In this document: in pieces, positions 44,646-56,479 of the stretch | How positions within the stretch are numbered: the stretch's first letter is position 1 | How the letters are laid out: each line of letters opens with the position of its first letter | Source: Zygnema cylindricum | Lineage: Eukaryota > Streptophyta > Zygnematophyceae > Zygnematales > Zygnemataceae | Direction of reading: 5' to 3' | NCBI GenBank assembly: GCA_037447655.1 | Contig: JBBHKE010001207.1 | Coordinates: forward strand, 389,421-453,420 | Length of the DNA: 64,000 nucleotides | The notes under the pieces: model-generated | What the model was told of the DNA's origin: nothing | Database searches by the model: none | What the model saw: only the letters and a program-made list of their open reading frames with translations | Translations under genes and position numbers: made by a program

Positions 44646-45591
44646 AGTAATTCTGTGACCTCCATTGGTACACAGAATGTCCAGCTTATGTGAAGCCTCT
44701 AGGATTTTATATGCACTTTTGACTTTGACAATGAATAAGTCCCACCCTGAGACGCAAAAAACTTTGACCGACTACAACCTTGTGTAGCTCGGACTCCCCT
44801 GAGTGTGTTGCAAAAAGAATCACTGAAATTGCTCCCATGAGCATTAAGTTATGGCTGGCCAAAGATGGCCTATTAATACAGAAGCACTGTGGGAGAGAGG
44901 CTGAAATCCAAGAAATATTATAAGTCCTAAACTATCTCTCTAAGCCTACTACAAATGTACCTATCCAATCAAAAAACTGTAAGGTACAAGAAGGTACGAG
45001 TACCTCTGTACTTCTTTTACGGCCATAGTACGGCATTGCCGCTCTGCTGACGAGTGTCAGTTCCTGTACCGAAGTTGCTCCCTTCATGATACCCGCTGTC
45101 CAATCATCATTCGCCACATGTCACCTGCCGACATATGCTCAGCAAACAGCCAAAAAACCATTTCGAAATTTTGGCTCCTCCGCGAGCCGTCGATCGTGAA
45201 CGACTTTCAATTTTGTCCGTCAAAATTTGATGTCGTTTCGTGCGGTACTTTATTTCGTGCAGTCTTGCACGTTTCATGTTCACTTCGTCGCGTAATATGT
45301 TAAGTGAAGTTTGTCGACGTGTTACAATATAAATACGTACGAAGCCTTCATCGTTTCGTCATGACCTACCGGATACGGGTAACGGCTGCGCCGTAGGGCT
45401 AATATCCGGAGGTCACCGGTTCAAGTCCTATTAGGGACTGCTTAAGTTTTGCATGGATCTAAAGCTTCTGCTCTGTCCCCTTACCTGCATGAGACAGCCA
45501 TGGCTTCCTGCAAGTCCTCAGTGACTACGACAAGTATGAGGGTTGTTGGAAGACCAAAAAAGGACAAGACTATAAAATACCTTTTTCATCA
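44646..45591 (-). repeat. 5' LTR, family E
   Basis: About 946 bp. The B-box GGTTCAAGTCC lies antisense at about 45417-45428. Hairpin 2 is GACTCAGGGGAGTC-like; hairpin 3 is CTACAC-AAGG-TTGTAG with one broken pair. The end next to the primer site is mutated (ACT for ACA). Confidence 0.87.
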
Positions 45592-46647
45592 GTAGAGCCA
45601 TGTCTGCCTAGGTTCTCTAGGAAGACATGGAGTAGATTTGGTAGATTTACCAAAATGGTATCTGAAGGACCAAGGAATTGATCCTGGTACCTGCAGTCCG
45701 TCAAGATAGATGTAGCCGTTAGCTTTGTCCGTTAAATCTAGAACCAGTACTGGGGTTCATATGGTTTAATATGTATTTAAACATATACACGTAGGACATT
45801 TCATTTAATTAATGAACGTACGGTAGAACATAGAATATGTTTTGTACTATAATACGGCAAAAAATAAATGTTGGAACATTTATTTCGACGGTCCGGAGAA
45901 AATTCCGATTTGAATCGACGGCCGCGGTGCGAGCCGTGATTTCGGAATGGCCGCCTTCGCATTTTTCGGGCGCCGCCACTTAGGATGACACGTGATTCTT
46001 TTTGCTCCTGACTCAAGGAGGCCAGCCTACACACTGGTGTAGTCGGTTAGAGTGTTTGCCTTCCAAGGTGGTGGTATTTCTAAAGGAAAGTCAAAGTGGG
46101 GAATGTTATCCATATTTTATAATCTAACTTTGCATTTTGTGGGGGAACTGAACACACAAAAAAATTTTTTTCACAAGGGTGAAGTTGTATTGTGGTTCTG
46201 ACTGTCAAGGTGTCCGTCATTTGGGTTTGTATCAACTTGGAGTCGGCACTATCTAGATAAGCTTATTTGGATCTGCGAATTCTGTGGGGGAATGGACCCC
46301 ACGAAATTTCAAGTTCAAGAGTCAAGGGGCGCGGATAGGTTTTATTAACACTAAAAGTAATACACGATGTGCTGTAAAGTCACGTGTTGTTTGGTGAGAA
46401 GAAGGCAACCTTCAACTTGTGGTCGTTAGCGACAATTTCCTAGCCAATACACTATATCGTGAATCATTACTAACATTAATAACATTAATTTGGCGTTTCA
46501 AAATTTTGATCTTTAAACGAAAAATAGAATTAAAAGCTCTAATTGTTTTTTTACGTTAGTAAACGTACTGTTAATTAGCATTAGTAACTCCAATTTGTAT
46601 CAATTTTAAATAGTGTAGTGTACGAAATGTGTTGGTTTGTACAAAAC

Positions 46648-47646
46648 TGCAATTTTGTGTCCCCCATTTGAACCAAAAATTGAGGAAGCCTCTAAGTAGT
46701 TTTTGACTAATCCAATTTCAACGAGTGCAACTGCCACCCTAGCATATAAATAGATAATCTGACTGCACCCCTGTGCAGTTTGGACTCCCTTGAGTCCACA
46801 GCAAAAAGAATCACTGAGAACAGCGAACTAGGCGATTAATTATAGAGTGGCAATGATGCCAACATTTATACAAGCTTGTTGGAAGAGAGGCGGCTACCTC
46901 CCCAATCCACTAAGTCCTAAACCCTCTCACAACCCCTATCTACTGATGTACGGAACCATTCAAAAGACAGTACAGTACAGAAAGGTTCTACGGCCGATGT
47001 ACTTTTTGTACGGCCTGTGTACGACAGGGCCATGGAGTCGACGCCTGTCTTTTCCGGACTTGTCCTCACGCTCCCCGGGATTCAAGCTTCCCAATGACAT
47101 ATCGCCACGTGTCGCCAAGTCATGTTACATCTAAAAACCGCCAAAGCGGCCATTCCGAGATCTCAGCGATGATGTGAGCCGTCATAACCAAATCGGGTTT
47201 AATTCCCAGTCGTTCAAAACAAATGTCTTGTACAATTGTTTCGTGCTCACTTAATTCCCCAACTAGTTTCTATGTATCCTATTTGTAATTCCGTTAATCG
47301 GATTAGTCGTCTATCTTTTGTTTATATAGATATCGAACCCTATATATCCTAACGGACTACTACGATAGACTGGTAAGGGTTGACGGCTATGCCTCGCCCT
47401 ACAGGTCGGAGGTTCGAGTCCTGCTGGACTCAACCTTTTTGATTGAGAGTGACTTAGGTCACTCTTAAGCCCTACCTATGGAGCTAAGGCAGCCATGGCT
47501 CCACCACCCTCTGTCTCCTTCAGTGACTAGAACAAGTATGGGGGCTAGAGAGAGAAGGTGGAGGCAGGCTGCCTCTGCTTTCCTTTTCCTTTTTATTTTA
47601 ATTAAGACTTGGAAAATACCTCTCCTAAATCTAGCGATTTTCAACA
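46648..47646 (-). repeat. 3' LTR, family D
   Basis: Starts TGTTGAAAATCGC on the minus strand. Hairpin 3 is CTGCAC-AGGG-GTGCAG and hairpin 2 GGACTC-AAGG-GAGTCC. TATAAAT is at 46864-46870 (minus). On the plus strand the perfect B box GGTTCGAGTCC (about 47411-47421) is enclosed by GGTTGA/TCAACC. Confidence 0.9.
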
Positions 47647-47701
47647 CTCCCCTTATTTTCTAGTCTTAATTTAATTTCTCTTTTAATCCACATTTTTCTC
47701 T

Positions 47702-48580
47702 TCAGTACTTTAGCTTCGGAGATGGCACAGGCTTTGTCATCATATCAGCCACCATTTCCCCATCACTCCTATACACCAAATTCACAATTTTATTTTCCAC
47801 TTTTTCCCTCACAAAGCTCAATCTTATGTCCATATGCTTAGCTTTGAAATGATGTTTTCGATTGGCTGCAATTGCAATTGTAGCTTGATTATCACAAAAC
47901 ACTACATTCACTCCCTTTTTCATGTACCCCAATTCTTGCAACAAAGACTTCACCCGCATCAGCTCTTTCACAGCAGAACAAGAGGCCATGTACTCAACCT
48001 CCATAGTGGACTAAGCAACAACCTTTTGTTGCTTGCTGCTCCAACAGCAATCACGTTCCCCCACATACAATACATACCCAGATGTGCACCTTCTCATAGG
48101 TGCATCCCCATAATTGGCATCACTCCAAGTAGTGATGTCAGTGTGCTCCCCTCCCAAATGCAACCCTAAATCCCTAGTTCCCACCAGGTATCTCATTACT
48201 CTATTGGCTGCCTCCCAGTCTCTCTTTCTAGGATCATTAAGACTCCTACTGAGGACTCCAACTGCTGCAGCTATGTCAAGCCTGGTACAATTCATAAAGT
48301 AAATCAAACTTCCTACAACCTGTCTGTAAGGAATAAACTTTATAAACTGCCTCTCTTTTGGAATTATCTGGTCATCTAGCATTATCACTCCTCGTTCTAC
48401 ACTCCCATCACTTACTTTCTTCAAGTTCGTGGGAGTGTTACAACTGTTTGCATTCTCCATCTGAAATTTCTCCAGCATATTTCCTTTAGCCTCTTTCTGA
48501 GTAAGTCTGATGATCCTCTTCTCCCTATTTCTTTCCATTTGAATTCCCAGAACATTTTTAGCCTCTCCTAAATCCTTCAT
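47702..48580 (-). pseudogene. Connection and RNase H, family D
   Basis: The frame 48011-48580 (LGEAKNVLGIQMERN ... TTWSDANYGDAPMRRCTSGY) runs to a stop within QKVVA, and 47702-48004 continues with MEVEYMASCSAVKELM, FCDNQATIAI and KHMDIRLSF. A late frameshift removes the end (SPKLKY, then stop). This unit of the duplicated segment is the one joined to the complete RNase H. Confidence 0.87.
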
Positions 48581-48743
48581 GTCAAATCTACTTCCCAGAT
48601 CTTTTTTAACCTATTTATCTTCTCCATAGACTTACTCAATACCAGCAAGTCATCCACATAAATTGCAATAAAAGTCACACCATTCTCATCCTCAAACATA
48701 TAAATAGAATGGTCAGAACTGATCCGAATATACCCCAAACTGG

Positions 48744-50052
48744 TGTTGATATTTGGGTATTTTCTAGGTCTTTATTAGATAGAAAAGAGTAGAGGTAGTC
48801 TGCCCCTGGCTCCCTTCTCCAAGCCCCCACACTTGTCGTAGTCACTGAAGGCTGGAGAGGGAGCTAGAGCCATGGTTGCCTAAGCTCTCCAGAGAGACAG
48901 GAATAGATAATATAGGTATGTTTACCAAAAAGGTATTTGACGGACCCAGGAATTGATTCTGGTACCTACCGTCCGTCAACCGTCCCGTAGTCGTTAGCTT
49001 TGTCCATTTAGTCTAGGACTAGTGCTAGTACGTATAAGGTTTGATAGATATCTATCTAGTAAAAGTTAGGATTTTCCATATAACTGGGTTACGGTATATA
49101 GGGCATAGAAACAGTTGTACTTTTAGTACCGGACGAAATAAATAGTACGGACATTTATTTCAACGGTCCGTTTTAATTACGATGTAAATCGGACGGCCGT
49201 GGTTAGCGCCGACATCGCGGAAAGTAAAATTGGCAGTTTGCAGACGTCGCCACTCCGGATGACACGTGGCAACATCGTACGGGATTACGAAATTTCCGGA
49301 ACGGCAGAAAACAAATCCGAGAGTGACAAATGTCGCACTATGGCGACATCGTACAATGTACGTACAGAAAGTACTCCGACACTTGTACTTTCTTTTACGG
49401 TACCATTTTTATGACGCGGCATGACCTGGGGCTACGTGGAGAGATAAGATTTGGAGGCAGGAATTCCGAAGAATAAAAGAGCGAATCCGGATAGGACATT
49501 TGTTGACTTTTTAGCCATGTCGTATGATGTCCGTACAAAAGGTACACCGGCATCTGTACCTTTATGTACTATACAGTAATGTGATTGGTCCGTACCTCAG
49601 TACTAGAGGGTTTAGAGAGGGGTTTAGGACTTAGAATATTTCGGGTAGGTAGCTGACTCTCCCAGAGAGCACCTTGTATAAATGGCAAACTTTGGCCAGC
49701 CATAACTATCAATTCAGTTGACCAAATTCAGTGATTCTTGTTGCTGCGGACTTAGGGGAGTCCAGGCGACACAGAGGTGTAGTCGGTCAGAGTCTTTGCC
49801 TGCCTGGGTGGCTGCATTTCTTAGGGAAAGTCAAAGTGGGTGAATGTGTCCAAATCTAATATTCTAACTTTGCATTCTGTGGTGGAACTGAGCACACAGA
49901 AAGTGTTATTTCACAGGGGTGAAGCTGTAATGAGGTTCTGATTTTCAAGGGGTCAATCATTTGGGTTTATATTAACTTGGAGTCGGCACTATCTACATTA
50001 GCTTCCTTTGGACCTGCGAATTCTGTGTGGCAATGGAGCCCATAGAATTTCA
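48744..50052 (+). repeat. Solo LTR inside the duplicated reverse transcriptase
   Basis: 1309 bp, TGTTGATATTTGGG...GAATTTCA, plus strand. It lies between ACTGG and TAAGA. The uninterrupted duplicate at about 51245 reads ACTGGTAAGA, so the insertion is exact and has no target duplication. It contains the AGCCATGG block, the closing stem TTGACGGAC/GTCCGTCAA, TATAAAT at 49677 and the hairpin row. Confidence 0.9.
49677..49683 (+). promoter_or_regulatory. TATA box of the solo LTR at 48744
   Basis: TATAAAT after CTCTCCCAGAGAGCACCTTG. The hairpin row begins about 30 bp further on. Confidence 0.62.
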
Positions 50053-50071
50053 TAAGAAACTCATCTAGTTT

Positions 50072-51682
50072 CTAATTCCATTGTCTTGAGGCCTGCTTTA
50101 GTCCATATAAGGACTTTATAAGTCTGCAGACTTTGCTTTCTTTTCCTTCCTCTACAAAACCTTCTGGTTGCCGCATGAAGATTTCTTCCTCTAGTTCATC
50201 GTTGAGGAAGGCGGTTTTGATATCCATCTGGTGAATTTCCATGTCTTCCGCTGCTGCTACACTAAAGAGAATCCTTACAGATGGGAATCGAACTACCGGA
50301 GCAAAGGTCTCCTCATAATCTATCCCCTCTTTTTGAGTGAACCCTTTTGCCACCAGCCGAGCCTTAAATCTCTCAATGGTGTTATCTGGGTTCTGTCTTA
50401 GTTTAAATACCCATTTACACCCAATAGGTTTTCTATCTAGTGGACAGTTTACCAGCTCCCAAGTATTTGCCTCCATGATTAAAGCCATCTCATCATTTAT
50501 GGCTCTAACCCACCTTTCTTTCTACGGACTATCCATTGCCTCCGAGTATGACTGAGGCTCATTTGGATGAGAAAGCTTTGTTACCTTGCAAGGAGCTTGT
50601 TTTTCTTGAAGCCTTTTCTTGCTCCTCTGTCCTCCCTCAAAGTCCGAAGCTGGAATGGAGGGAAATCTTGGATTCCTCCGAATAGTCTCATCAGCTCCCC
50701 TATCCGTGGAAACCGCCTCCCACTCTCTCTTTCTAGGATCATTAAGACTCCTACTGAGGACTCCAACTGCTGCAGCTATGTCAGGCCTAGTACAATTCAT
50801 AAAGTAAATCAAACTTCCTACAACCTGTCTGTAAGGAATAGACTTCATAAACTGCCTCTCTTCTGGACTCATCTGATCATTTAACATTATCACTCCTTCT
50901 ACACTTCCATCACTTACTTTCTTCAAGTCCATGGGAGTGGTACAACTGTTTGCATTCTCCATCTGGAATTTCTCCAGCATATTTCCTATAGCCTCTTTTT
51001 GTGTAAGTCTGATGATCGTCTTCTCCCTATTTCTTTCCATTTGAATTCCCAGAATATATTTAGCCACTCTTAAATCCTTCATGTCAAATCTACTTCCCAG
51101 ATCTTTCTTTAACCTATTTATCTTCTCGATAGACTTACTCAATACCAACAAATCATCTATATAAATTGCAATAAAAATCACACCATTCTCATCCTCAAAC
51201 ATATAAATAGAATGATCATAATTGATCCGAATATACCCCAGACTGGTAAGAAACTCATCTAGTTTCTAATTCCATTGTCTGGTGGCCTGCTTTAGTCCAT
51301 ATAGGGACTTTATAAGTTTGCAGACTTTGCTTTCCTCTCCTTCCTCTACAAAACCTTCTGGTTGCCGCATGTAGGTTTCTTCCTCTAGTTCATCGTTGAG
51401 GAAGGCGGTTTTGATATCCATCTGGTGAATTTCCATGTCTTCCGATGCTGCAAGACTAAGGAGAATCCTTACAAATGGGAATCGAACTACCGGAGCAAAG
51501 GTCTCCTCATAATCTATCCCCTCTTTTTGAGTGAACCCTTTTGCCACCAGCCGAGCCTTAAATCTCTCAATGGTGTTATCTGGGTTCTGTCTTAGTTTAA
51601 ATACCCATTTACACCCAATAGGTTTTCTATCTAGTGGACAGTTTACCAGCTCCCAAGTATTTGCCTCCATGATTAAAGCCAT
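50072..51682 (-). pseudogene. Two reverse-transcriptase copies, family D
   Basis: The pieces 51266-51682 and 50072-50488 each encode [51 protein letters not shown] (first catalytic Asp) and SLYGLKQA. Each ends at the same in-frame TAG after RQWN. Between them, 50522-51202 carries YIDDLLVLSKSIEK (catalytic Asp pair), the connection, and then a jump back into the linker at about 50714. The shared TAG shows that it predates the duplication. Confidence 0.9.
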
Positions 51683-51715
51683 CTCATCATTTATGGCTCT
51701 AACCCACCTTTCTTT

Positions 51716-52743
51716 CTACGGACTATCCATTGCCTCCGAGTATGACTGAGGCTCATTTGGATGAGAAAGCTTTGTTACCTTGCAAGGAGCTTGTTTTTCT
51801 TGAAGCCTTTTCTTGCTCCTCTGTCCTCCCTCAAAGTCCGAAGCTGGAATGGAGGGAAATCTTGGATTCCTCCGAATAGTCTCATCAGCTCCCCTATCCG
51901 TGGAAACCGGTTCTGACTCCTCTTCCTCTCTCTCCTCAAATTGCATGTGAGGGGATTCTGGTATATCTCCCTCATCTTTTTCCTCCCCTGAATCTGCAGT
52001 CATGTTTTCACTAGTGTCCCTTCTGGGAAGATCTAAGTCCTCCTCACTCTCGTACTCAAAACTGATCCTGATTTTCTTAGTGTATTTGAAGGGATCAAAA
52101 GACTTCCATTCATTCATGACAACTAGATGCTTTACCAGAATGATATCTTGTTTAGCTAAGTCATAGACTCTACATCCCTTGACATCCTCATCATATCCCA
52201 CAAAATATCCCGGTTTCCCTTTAGCATCTAGTTTCAGTTTTTCTTATCTGTGTCAAGACTATAAACTTGACTACCGAATACTTTCAAGTGGGAAACATTC
52301 GGTTTCTTTCCAACCCATCTCTCATAAGGGGTCATTCCTTTAACAGCTGTGGTGAGAACTGTATTTTTAATGTAGTTAGCACAGTTGATGGCCTCTGCCC
52401 AAAATCTTCTTCCTATTTTCTTATCTGCCAACATGCAACACACACTATCTCCCAAAGTCCGGTTTAACCTTTCAGCTACCCCATTTTGTTATGGATTATT
52501 CGGTACAGTTTTCTGATGTTGAACTCCCTCATCTCTCGAATAATCCTCAAACTTGTTAGAGGTGTACTCTCCCTCATTATCACTCCTTATTCTCTTAATG
52601 GGGGTTCCGTGCAACTTCTCACTCCAGGCTTTGTATTCTTTAAAGTATTTTGGTGTTTCAGACTTTGTTTTCAAGAAGTAGACTCTGGAATATCTGGACC
52701 AATCATCGGTAATCGTGAACATATACCTCTTTCCCCCAACCAA
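51716..52743 (-). pseudogene. Integrase core and C-terminus, family D
   Basis: The frames 52489-52743 (TITDDWSRYSRVYFLK, IRSDNEGEYTS), 52234-52455 (FWAEAINCANYIKNTVLTTAV) and 51716-52201 (GYDEDVKGCRVYDLAKQD) follow one another with small breaks. The glutamate region is interrupted by a stop after VPNNP. The acidic linker DSGEEKDEGDIPESP is specific to this family. Confidence 0.86.
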
Positions 52744-52784
52744 AGTTACTCTTGCTAGTCCCCGGATATCTGTGTGGACCAGAT

Positions 52785-53720
52785 TTAGTACTTTCTCTCT
52801 CTATATGTGGCAGTTTTGGGAAAGGGAAGTCGATGAGCCTTACCTTGGGCACAGCCACTACAGTCATCCATCACCTCATTATCTCCAAACTGAATACCCT
52901 CTACTACACCCAGCTTGTTCATTTCCCTCAGTTTATCAAAATGCACATGTCCCAAACACTTATGCCAGATCATCAAGCTCGGAACACTACCATAGTAAGC
53001 ACTCTTCTTTTCATTATTCAGGTTAAGCCTAAACATTTCTTGGCTACCCTTATCTGCTGTGAAGTAGACTTCATCTCCAAACTTAGCTGTAAAGACACCC
53101 TTTCTAGTGAAGGTATCAAAATCCTTGTCATCTAATACAGAGGTAGACAGAAGATTCTTACTCAACTGAGGATTGTAGAGCACATTTGAGAAGGAGAGAA
53201 TAAAAGTCTTACCCTCCACTAAGACTTTCAAATCTACTGAACCCACTAGATCTGTGGTAACTACTCTCCCATCCCCATACTCTATTTCCACAGTAGGGAT
53301 GTTTCTTAGCTTAGTGAAAAGATGTCTGTCACGACACATATGCATGGATGCATGTGAGTCGATGATCCATCCCTCCTCTGGTGCTTCATGAATGGCTCCA
53401 AGGGCACACTTATGTTTCCGAGGGATCTCCTTCTCCTCTAGATTCTTGTCAAGAAGAAGCTCCCCATCCTCCTCCTCGGAGGACTCGTCCTCCTCGGTCT
53501 CTCCTTTCACTCGTGTGAACACAAGTGCTTTCTTCTTCCCTCTGGAAGAACCACCTCCACGATTTTCTTGAAGCCTCAGCTCCGATAGCTTGATGCAATC
53601 AGCTATGAAGTGTCCCGGTTTTTTGCAAAAATGACAAAGGCCCTTTGGAATCCTCGGTTCCCCGATTGATCCTCTTCCCCTTTTAAGCTGTTGTACATCT
53701 TCTTCGGATCCTTCCTCCAC
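52785..53720 (-). pseudogene. Zinc knuckle, protease and integrase zinc site, family D
   Basis: 311 open codons. The CCHC knuckle is CHFCKKPGHFIADC. An acidic linker (EEDESSEEEDGELLLDKN) follows, then the protease motif IIDSHASMHM, in which the G of DSG has become H, and then the integrase zinc site WHKCLGHVHFDKL ... CSGCAQGKAH. It ends by a frameshift before the first integrase aspartate. Confidence 0.9.
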
Positions 53721-54493
53721 CGGTCCGTTCCGGCAGCTAGAGCTTGAACGCTCTTTCCTCCACTTCGGATCTCAATGGTGTATTCCTGTACAAGTATCAT
53801 TCGGACCACGGTGCTCCATTTCCAAGCACTATCATCCATTTGTTGAATTCGGTACACTATATTTTCATACTCCTCCGGAAACTTCATGATGAGAGTGTTA
53901 ACTTTCATCTTCATAGTGCATGTCCATCCGACACTTTCCATCTCTATGTATAGACAAGAGAGATCGGTGCAATAGTCCAACATCTTTCCTCCTATGAAAG
54001 TGTAACTGACCAGCCTTTGCTCAGCCAGTTGAAGCTCCTGAATGGTGCCAACTCTTTAGATCTCCACTAAGGTCATCCACAACTCCTCGGCCTTGAAGAT
54101 TTGATGGTGAGAAGTCGCCAAAGCTTGGGTGAGGTGCCTCAAAATGAAGTGCCTAGCATTCATGTTGGTGTACTCCCACATCTGAATGTCGTTTTCCTCG
54201 GTCTTCACGGCTACCGCTCCGGGTGCCATGGCAATAGGAGTGAGAGGTGTCTCCTTTCTTTTCCCCTTTTCGGACACACTGCTGTCCCCATCATTTGTCT
54301 CCTCCGTTGGAGCAGATCTTGCTGCAGAAAACCTCACTCCTCCAAACCCTGGTGGAGTTCCTTGAGATGGACGTTTCACTTGTCCACTAACAATACCCCT
54401 GTATCGTTTCTCACATAATGCCCCTCTCATCATAGCTTCCCAGTAAATGAACCCAGATCCGTTAAATATGGGCAACCTAGAGGATGGGCCCAT
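53603..54493 (-). pseudogene. Gag, family D
   Basis: From the ATG inside the primer site (54493) the frame reads MGPSSRLPIFNGSGFIYWEA, then the UBN2-like region (MWEYTNMNARHFILRHLTQAL). In this family the frame is also open upstream into the LTR, with Met codons at 54526 and 54517, so initiation in the LTR is possible. A stop near 54056 precedes the second piece (53603-53983, MLDYCTDLSCLYIEMESVG). Confidence 0.87.
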
Positions 54494-54497
54494 AACC

Positions 54498-55487
54498 TGC
54501 GATTTTGTGTCCCCCATTTGAACCAAAAATTGAGGAAGCCTCTAGGTAGTTTTTGACTAACCCAGTTTCAATGAGTGCAACTGCCACCCTAGGAGATAAA
54601 TAGATCATCTGACTGCACCCTTGTGCAATTTGGACTCCCCTGAGTCCACAGCAAAAAGAATCACTGAGAACAGCCAAATTAATAATGGAGTGGCAATGAT
54701 GCCAACATTTATAGAAGCTTCTTGGGAGAGGGGCCGCTACCTCCTCAATCCACTAAGTCCCAAACCCTCTCACAACCTCTATCTACTGATAAACTGAACC
54801 AATCAGAAGACTGTACAGTACAAAAAGGTACTACGGCTGATGTACTTTTTGTACGGCCTGTGTACGACAAGGCCATGGAGTGGACGTCTGTCTTCTCCGG
54901 GCTTGTCCTCACGCTCCCCAGGATTCAAGCTTCCCAATGACATATCGCCATGTGTCGCCAGGTCATGTAACATCTGAAACCGCCAAAGCGGCCATTCCGG
55001 GATCTCGGCGATGATGTGAGCCGTCGGAACCAAATCGACTTTAATTCCCACCGTTCAAAACAAATGTGTGGTACATTTGTTTCGTGCTCACTTAATTCCG
55101 CAACTAGTTTTTATGTATCATATTTGTAATTCCGTTAATCGGATTAGTCGTCTATTTTTTGTTTAAATAGTTATCGAACCCTATGTATCCTAACGGACTA
55201 CTACGACAGACTAGTAAGGGTTGACGGCTATGCCTTGCCCTACCGGTCGGAGGTTCGAGTCTTGCCGGACTCAACCTTTTTGATTGAGAGTGACTTAGGT
55301 CACTCTTAAGCCCTGCCTATTGAGCTAAGGTAGCCATGGCTCCACCGCCCTCTCTCTCTTTCAGTGACTTCAAGAAGTATGGGGGCTAGAGAGAGAAGGT
55401 GGAGGCAAGCTGCCTCTGCTTTCCTTTTCTTTTTTATTTTAATTAAGACCTAGAAAATACCTCTCCTAAATCTAGCGATTTTCAACA
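54498..55487 (-). repeat. 5' LTR, family D
   Basis: About 990 bp. The primer site GATGGGCCCATAACC (54483-54497 on plus) adjoins it. TATAAAT is at 54707-54713 (minus). Hairpin 3 is TTGCAC-AAGG-GTGCAG, with one wobble. The antisense B box is GGTTCGAGTCT. Confidence 0.9.
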
Positions 55488-55555
55488 TACTCATTATCCG
55501 TGCAGTTGTACATAAAGTGTGTCAAATAAATGCGCCGACACGGGAAAGTGAGTGG

Positions 55556-56479
55556 TGTTGAAATAGGTATTTTCATTTTTCTGTTATTTGTCAGTCTGTC
55601 TATGAAGGTTCTTAAGTCCTCACAGTTGTCGTAGTCACTGAGGACTCAAAGATAGTCATGGTTGCCTAAGACAGTCTGGAAGACATACTAAGGTAGCAAG
55701 AGGCACAAATTTTAGCAAAGCTTAAACTTCCTTACCAGGATTTGATCGTATTTCCTACAGGATGATTGCTTTTGCCATTTGTCTTATCCGTTAAGTCTTG
55801 ATGAAGCATTACATTGAGTTGGTGTGAGTAGTATTTAAAGATGTACCTTTTCACATACTCTATTAAAAGGATTACGAAATGGCGGCGTACACGAAACGAC
55901 ATTGAATTCGAACGGACGAGATTAATTCCTGACTTCAGATCGGACAGCTCAAAGTGGAGTCGACGCACCGCATTGGTCATTTGGCGATTTGTGAGCTAAT
56001 GTTGGCGGATGACACGTGGCAAGGCATGAGTGGACAGCGGAAATCACGAGAATAGCGACCATGGCTCAGGAACAAGCGTCAGCGAGACGGCCAAGTCTTA
56101 CCATGGTCGTACAAGAAGTATCGCGGCAGTTGTACTTTTTGTACTTTACAATCTTATGATTAGTTGAGTACATAGTAGTAGTAGGGGGTTTAAAGAGGGA
56201 ATCAGGACTTAGACATTTTTAAGGCACCTCTCTTTGAGAGACCTTTTGTATTTATATGCCATCTTTGGCCGGCCATAACTTACTGCTCAAGGGAGCAAAT
56301 GCATAAATTCTTTTTGCGTCTGAATCAAAGAAGTCACGCTTTCACAAGGGTGAAGTTGGCTAGACTCTTGTCTGACCGTGTGGCTTTTATTTGTTCTGAA
56401 AGTCATAGGGGAAAATATAATCTAAGAGGCTTCATATAAGCTGGACATTCTGTGGGCCAATGGAGGTTACAAAATTACA
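55556..56479 (+). repeat. Solo LTR without target duplication
   Basis: 924 bp, TGTTGAAATAGG...AAATTACA. The flanks AGTGG and TGCGT differ and join smoothly into the MITE. Hairpin 3 is CTTTCAC-AAGG-GTGAAG. The AGCCATGGCT block is weakened to AGTCATGGTT (about 55657). Confidence 0.82.

Larger units (their letters stand above)
38092..45591 (-). mobile_element. Reverse-strand copia element (family E), nested in an LTR
   Basis: The LTRs are 38092-39042 (951 bp) and 44646-45591 (946 bp). Flanks CTAGA (38087-38091) and GTAGA (45592-45596) form a target duplication with one change. It sits inside the 3' LTR of the family C element. A solo LTR (42027-43236) interrupts its protease-integrase boundary. 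The primer site has a one-base deletion. Confidence 0.92.
27160..46311 (+). mobile_element. Old copia element (family C) split by two nested elements
   Basis: The 5' LTR is 27160-28296. Internal remains are 28297-29501 and 37018-37777. The 3' LTR is 37778-38091 continued at 45597-46311. The outer flanks AGTTA (27155-27159) and AGTTC (46312-46316) are a 5-bp target duplication with one change. Reverse-strand elements were inserted in the internal part (29502-37017) and in the 3' LTR (38092-45591). The internal part has lost most of pol and is far more decayed than its guests, so it is the oldest layer. Confidence 0.88.
37778..46311 (+). repeat. 3' LTR of the family C element, split
   Basis: The pieces 37778-38091 (TGTGGATATTTGTG start, AGCCATGGCT at about 37905) and 45597-46311 (ends GAAATTTCA) are separated by the element at 38092-45591. 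Hairpin 3 in the second piece reads CTACAC-ACTG-GTGTAG. A second copy of the CCCCCACACTTGTTGTAGTC block at about 38046 points to an internal duplication. Confidence 0.83.
20261..46374 (-). mobile_element. TA-flanked MITE copy b, split by two LTR elements
   Basis: The pieces 20261-20517, 26969-27159 and 46317-46374 (about 506 bp in total) join into one element when the LTR insertions and their target duplications are removed. The joined sequence aligns in reverse with the copy at 63273-63800. The left end is CACTGTGAATCACG and the right end, reversed, CAGCACATCGTG, with TA at 46375-46376. No TA precedes the left end (TG instead). The shared words CCTTAATATA, CTAATTTGG and AATCCGTAC link the copies. 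Confidence 0.72.
48210..51908 (-). repeat. 1194-bp tandem duplication in pol
   Basis: The unit 50715-51908 is repeated as 48210-50714 once the solo LTR is removed. The copies are very similar (for example frames 51266-51682 and 50072-50488 differ at few residues). The junction at 50714/50715 joins the acidic linker to the connection region across a GCCTCCCA-like sequence. Two reverse-transcriptase cores result. Confidence 0.9.
46648..55487 (-). mobile_element. Reverse-strand copia element (family D) with internal duplication
   Basis: The LTRs are 46648-47646 (999 bp) and 54498-55487 (990 bp). It has a primer site, a full set of gag-pol domains and an inverted polypurine tract at 47647. The internal part is longer than usual because of a 1194-bp tandem duplication in pol and a solo LTR in one of the two units. 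The flanks AAAAC and TACTC do not match; the sequences on either side join smoothly in comparison with the MITE copy at 63273, so no target duplication is visible. Confidence 0.9.

Noticed and set aside
47388-47446. A tRNA gene, suggested by the perfect B box and GGTTGA/TCAACC stem
   Set aside because: No clean anticodon arm or standard A box; it lies at the same place in every related LTR, so it is part of the LTR.
46648-55487. Two separate elements joined by recombination, to explain the missing target duplication
   Set aside because: The flanks join smoothly when compared with the MITE copy at 63273, which a product of recombination between two loci would not show.
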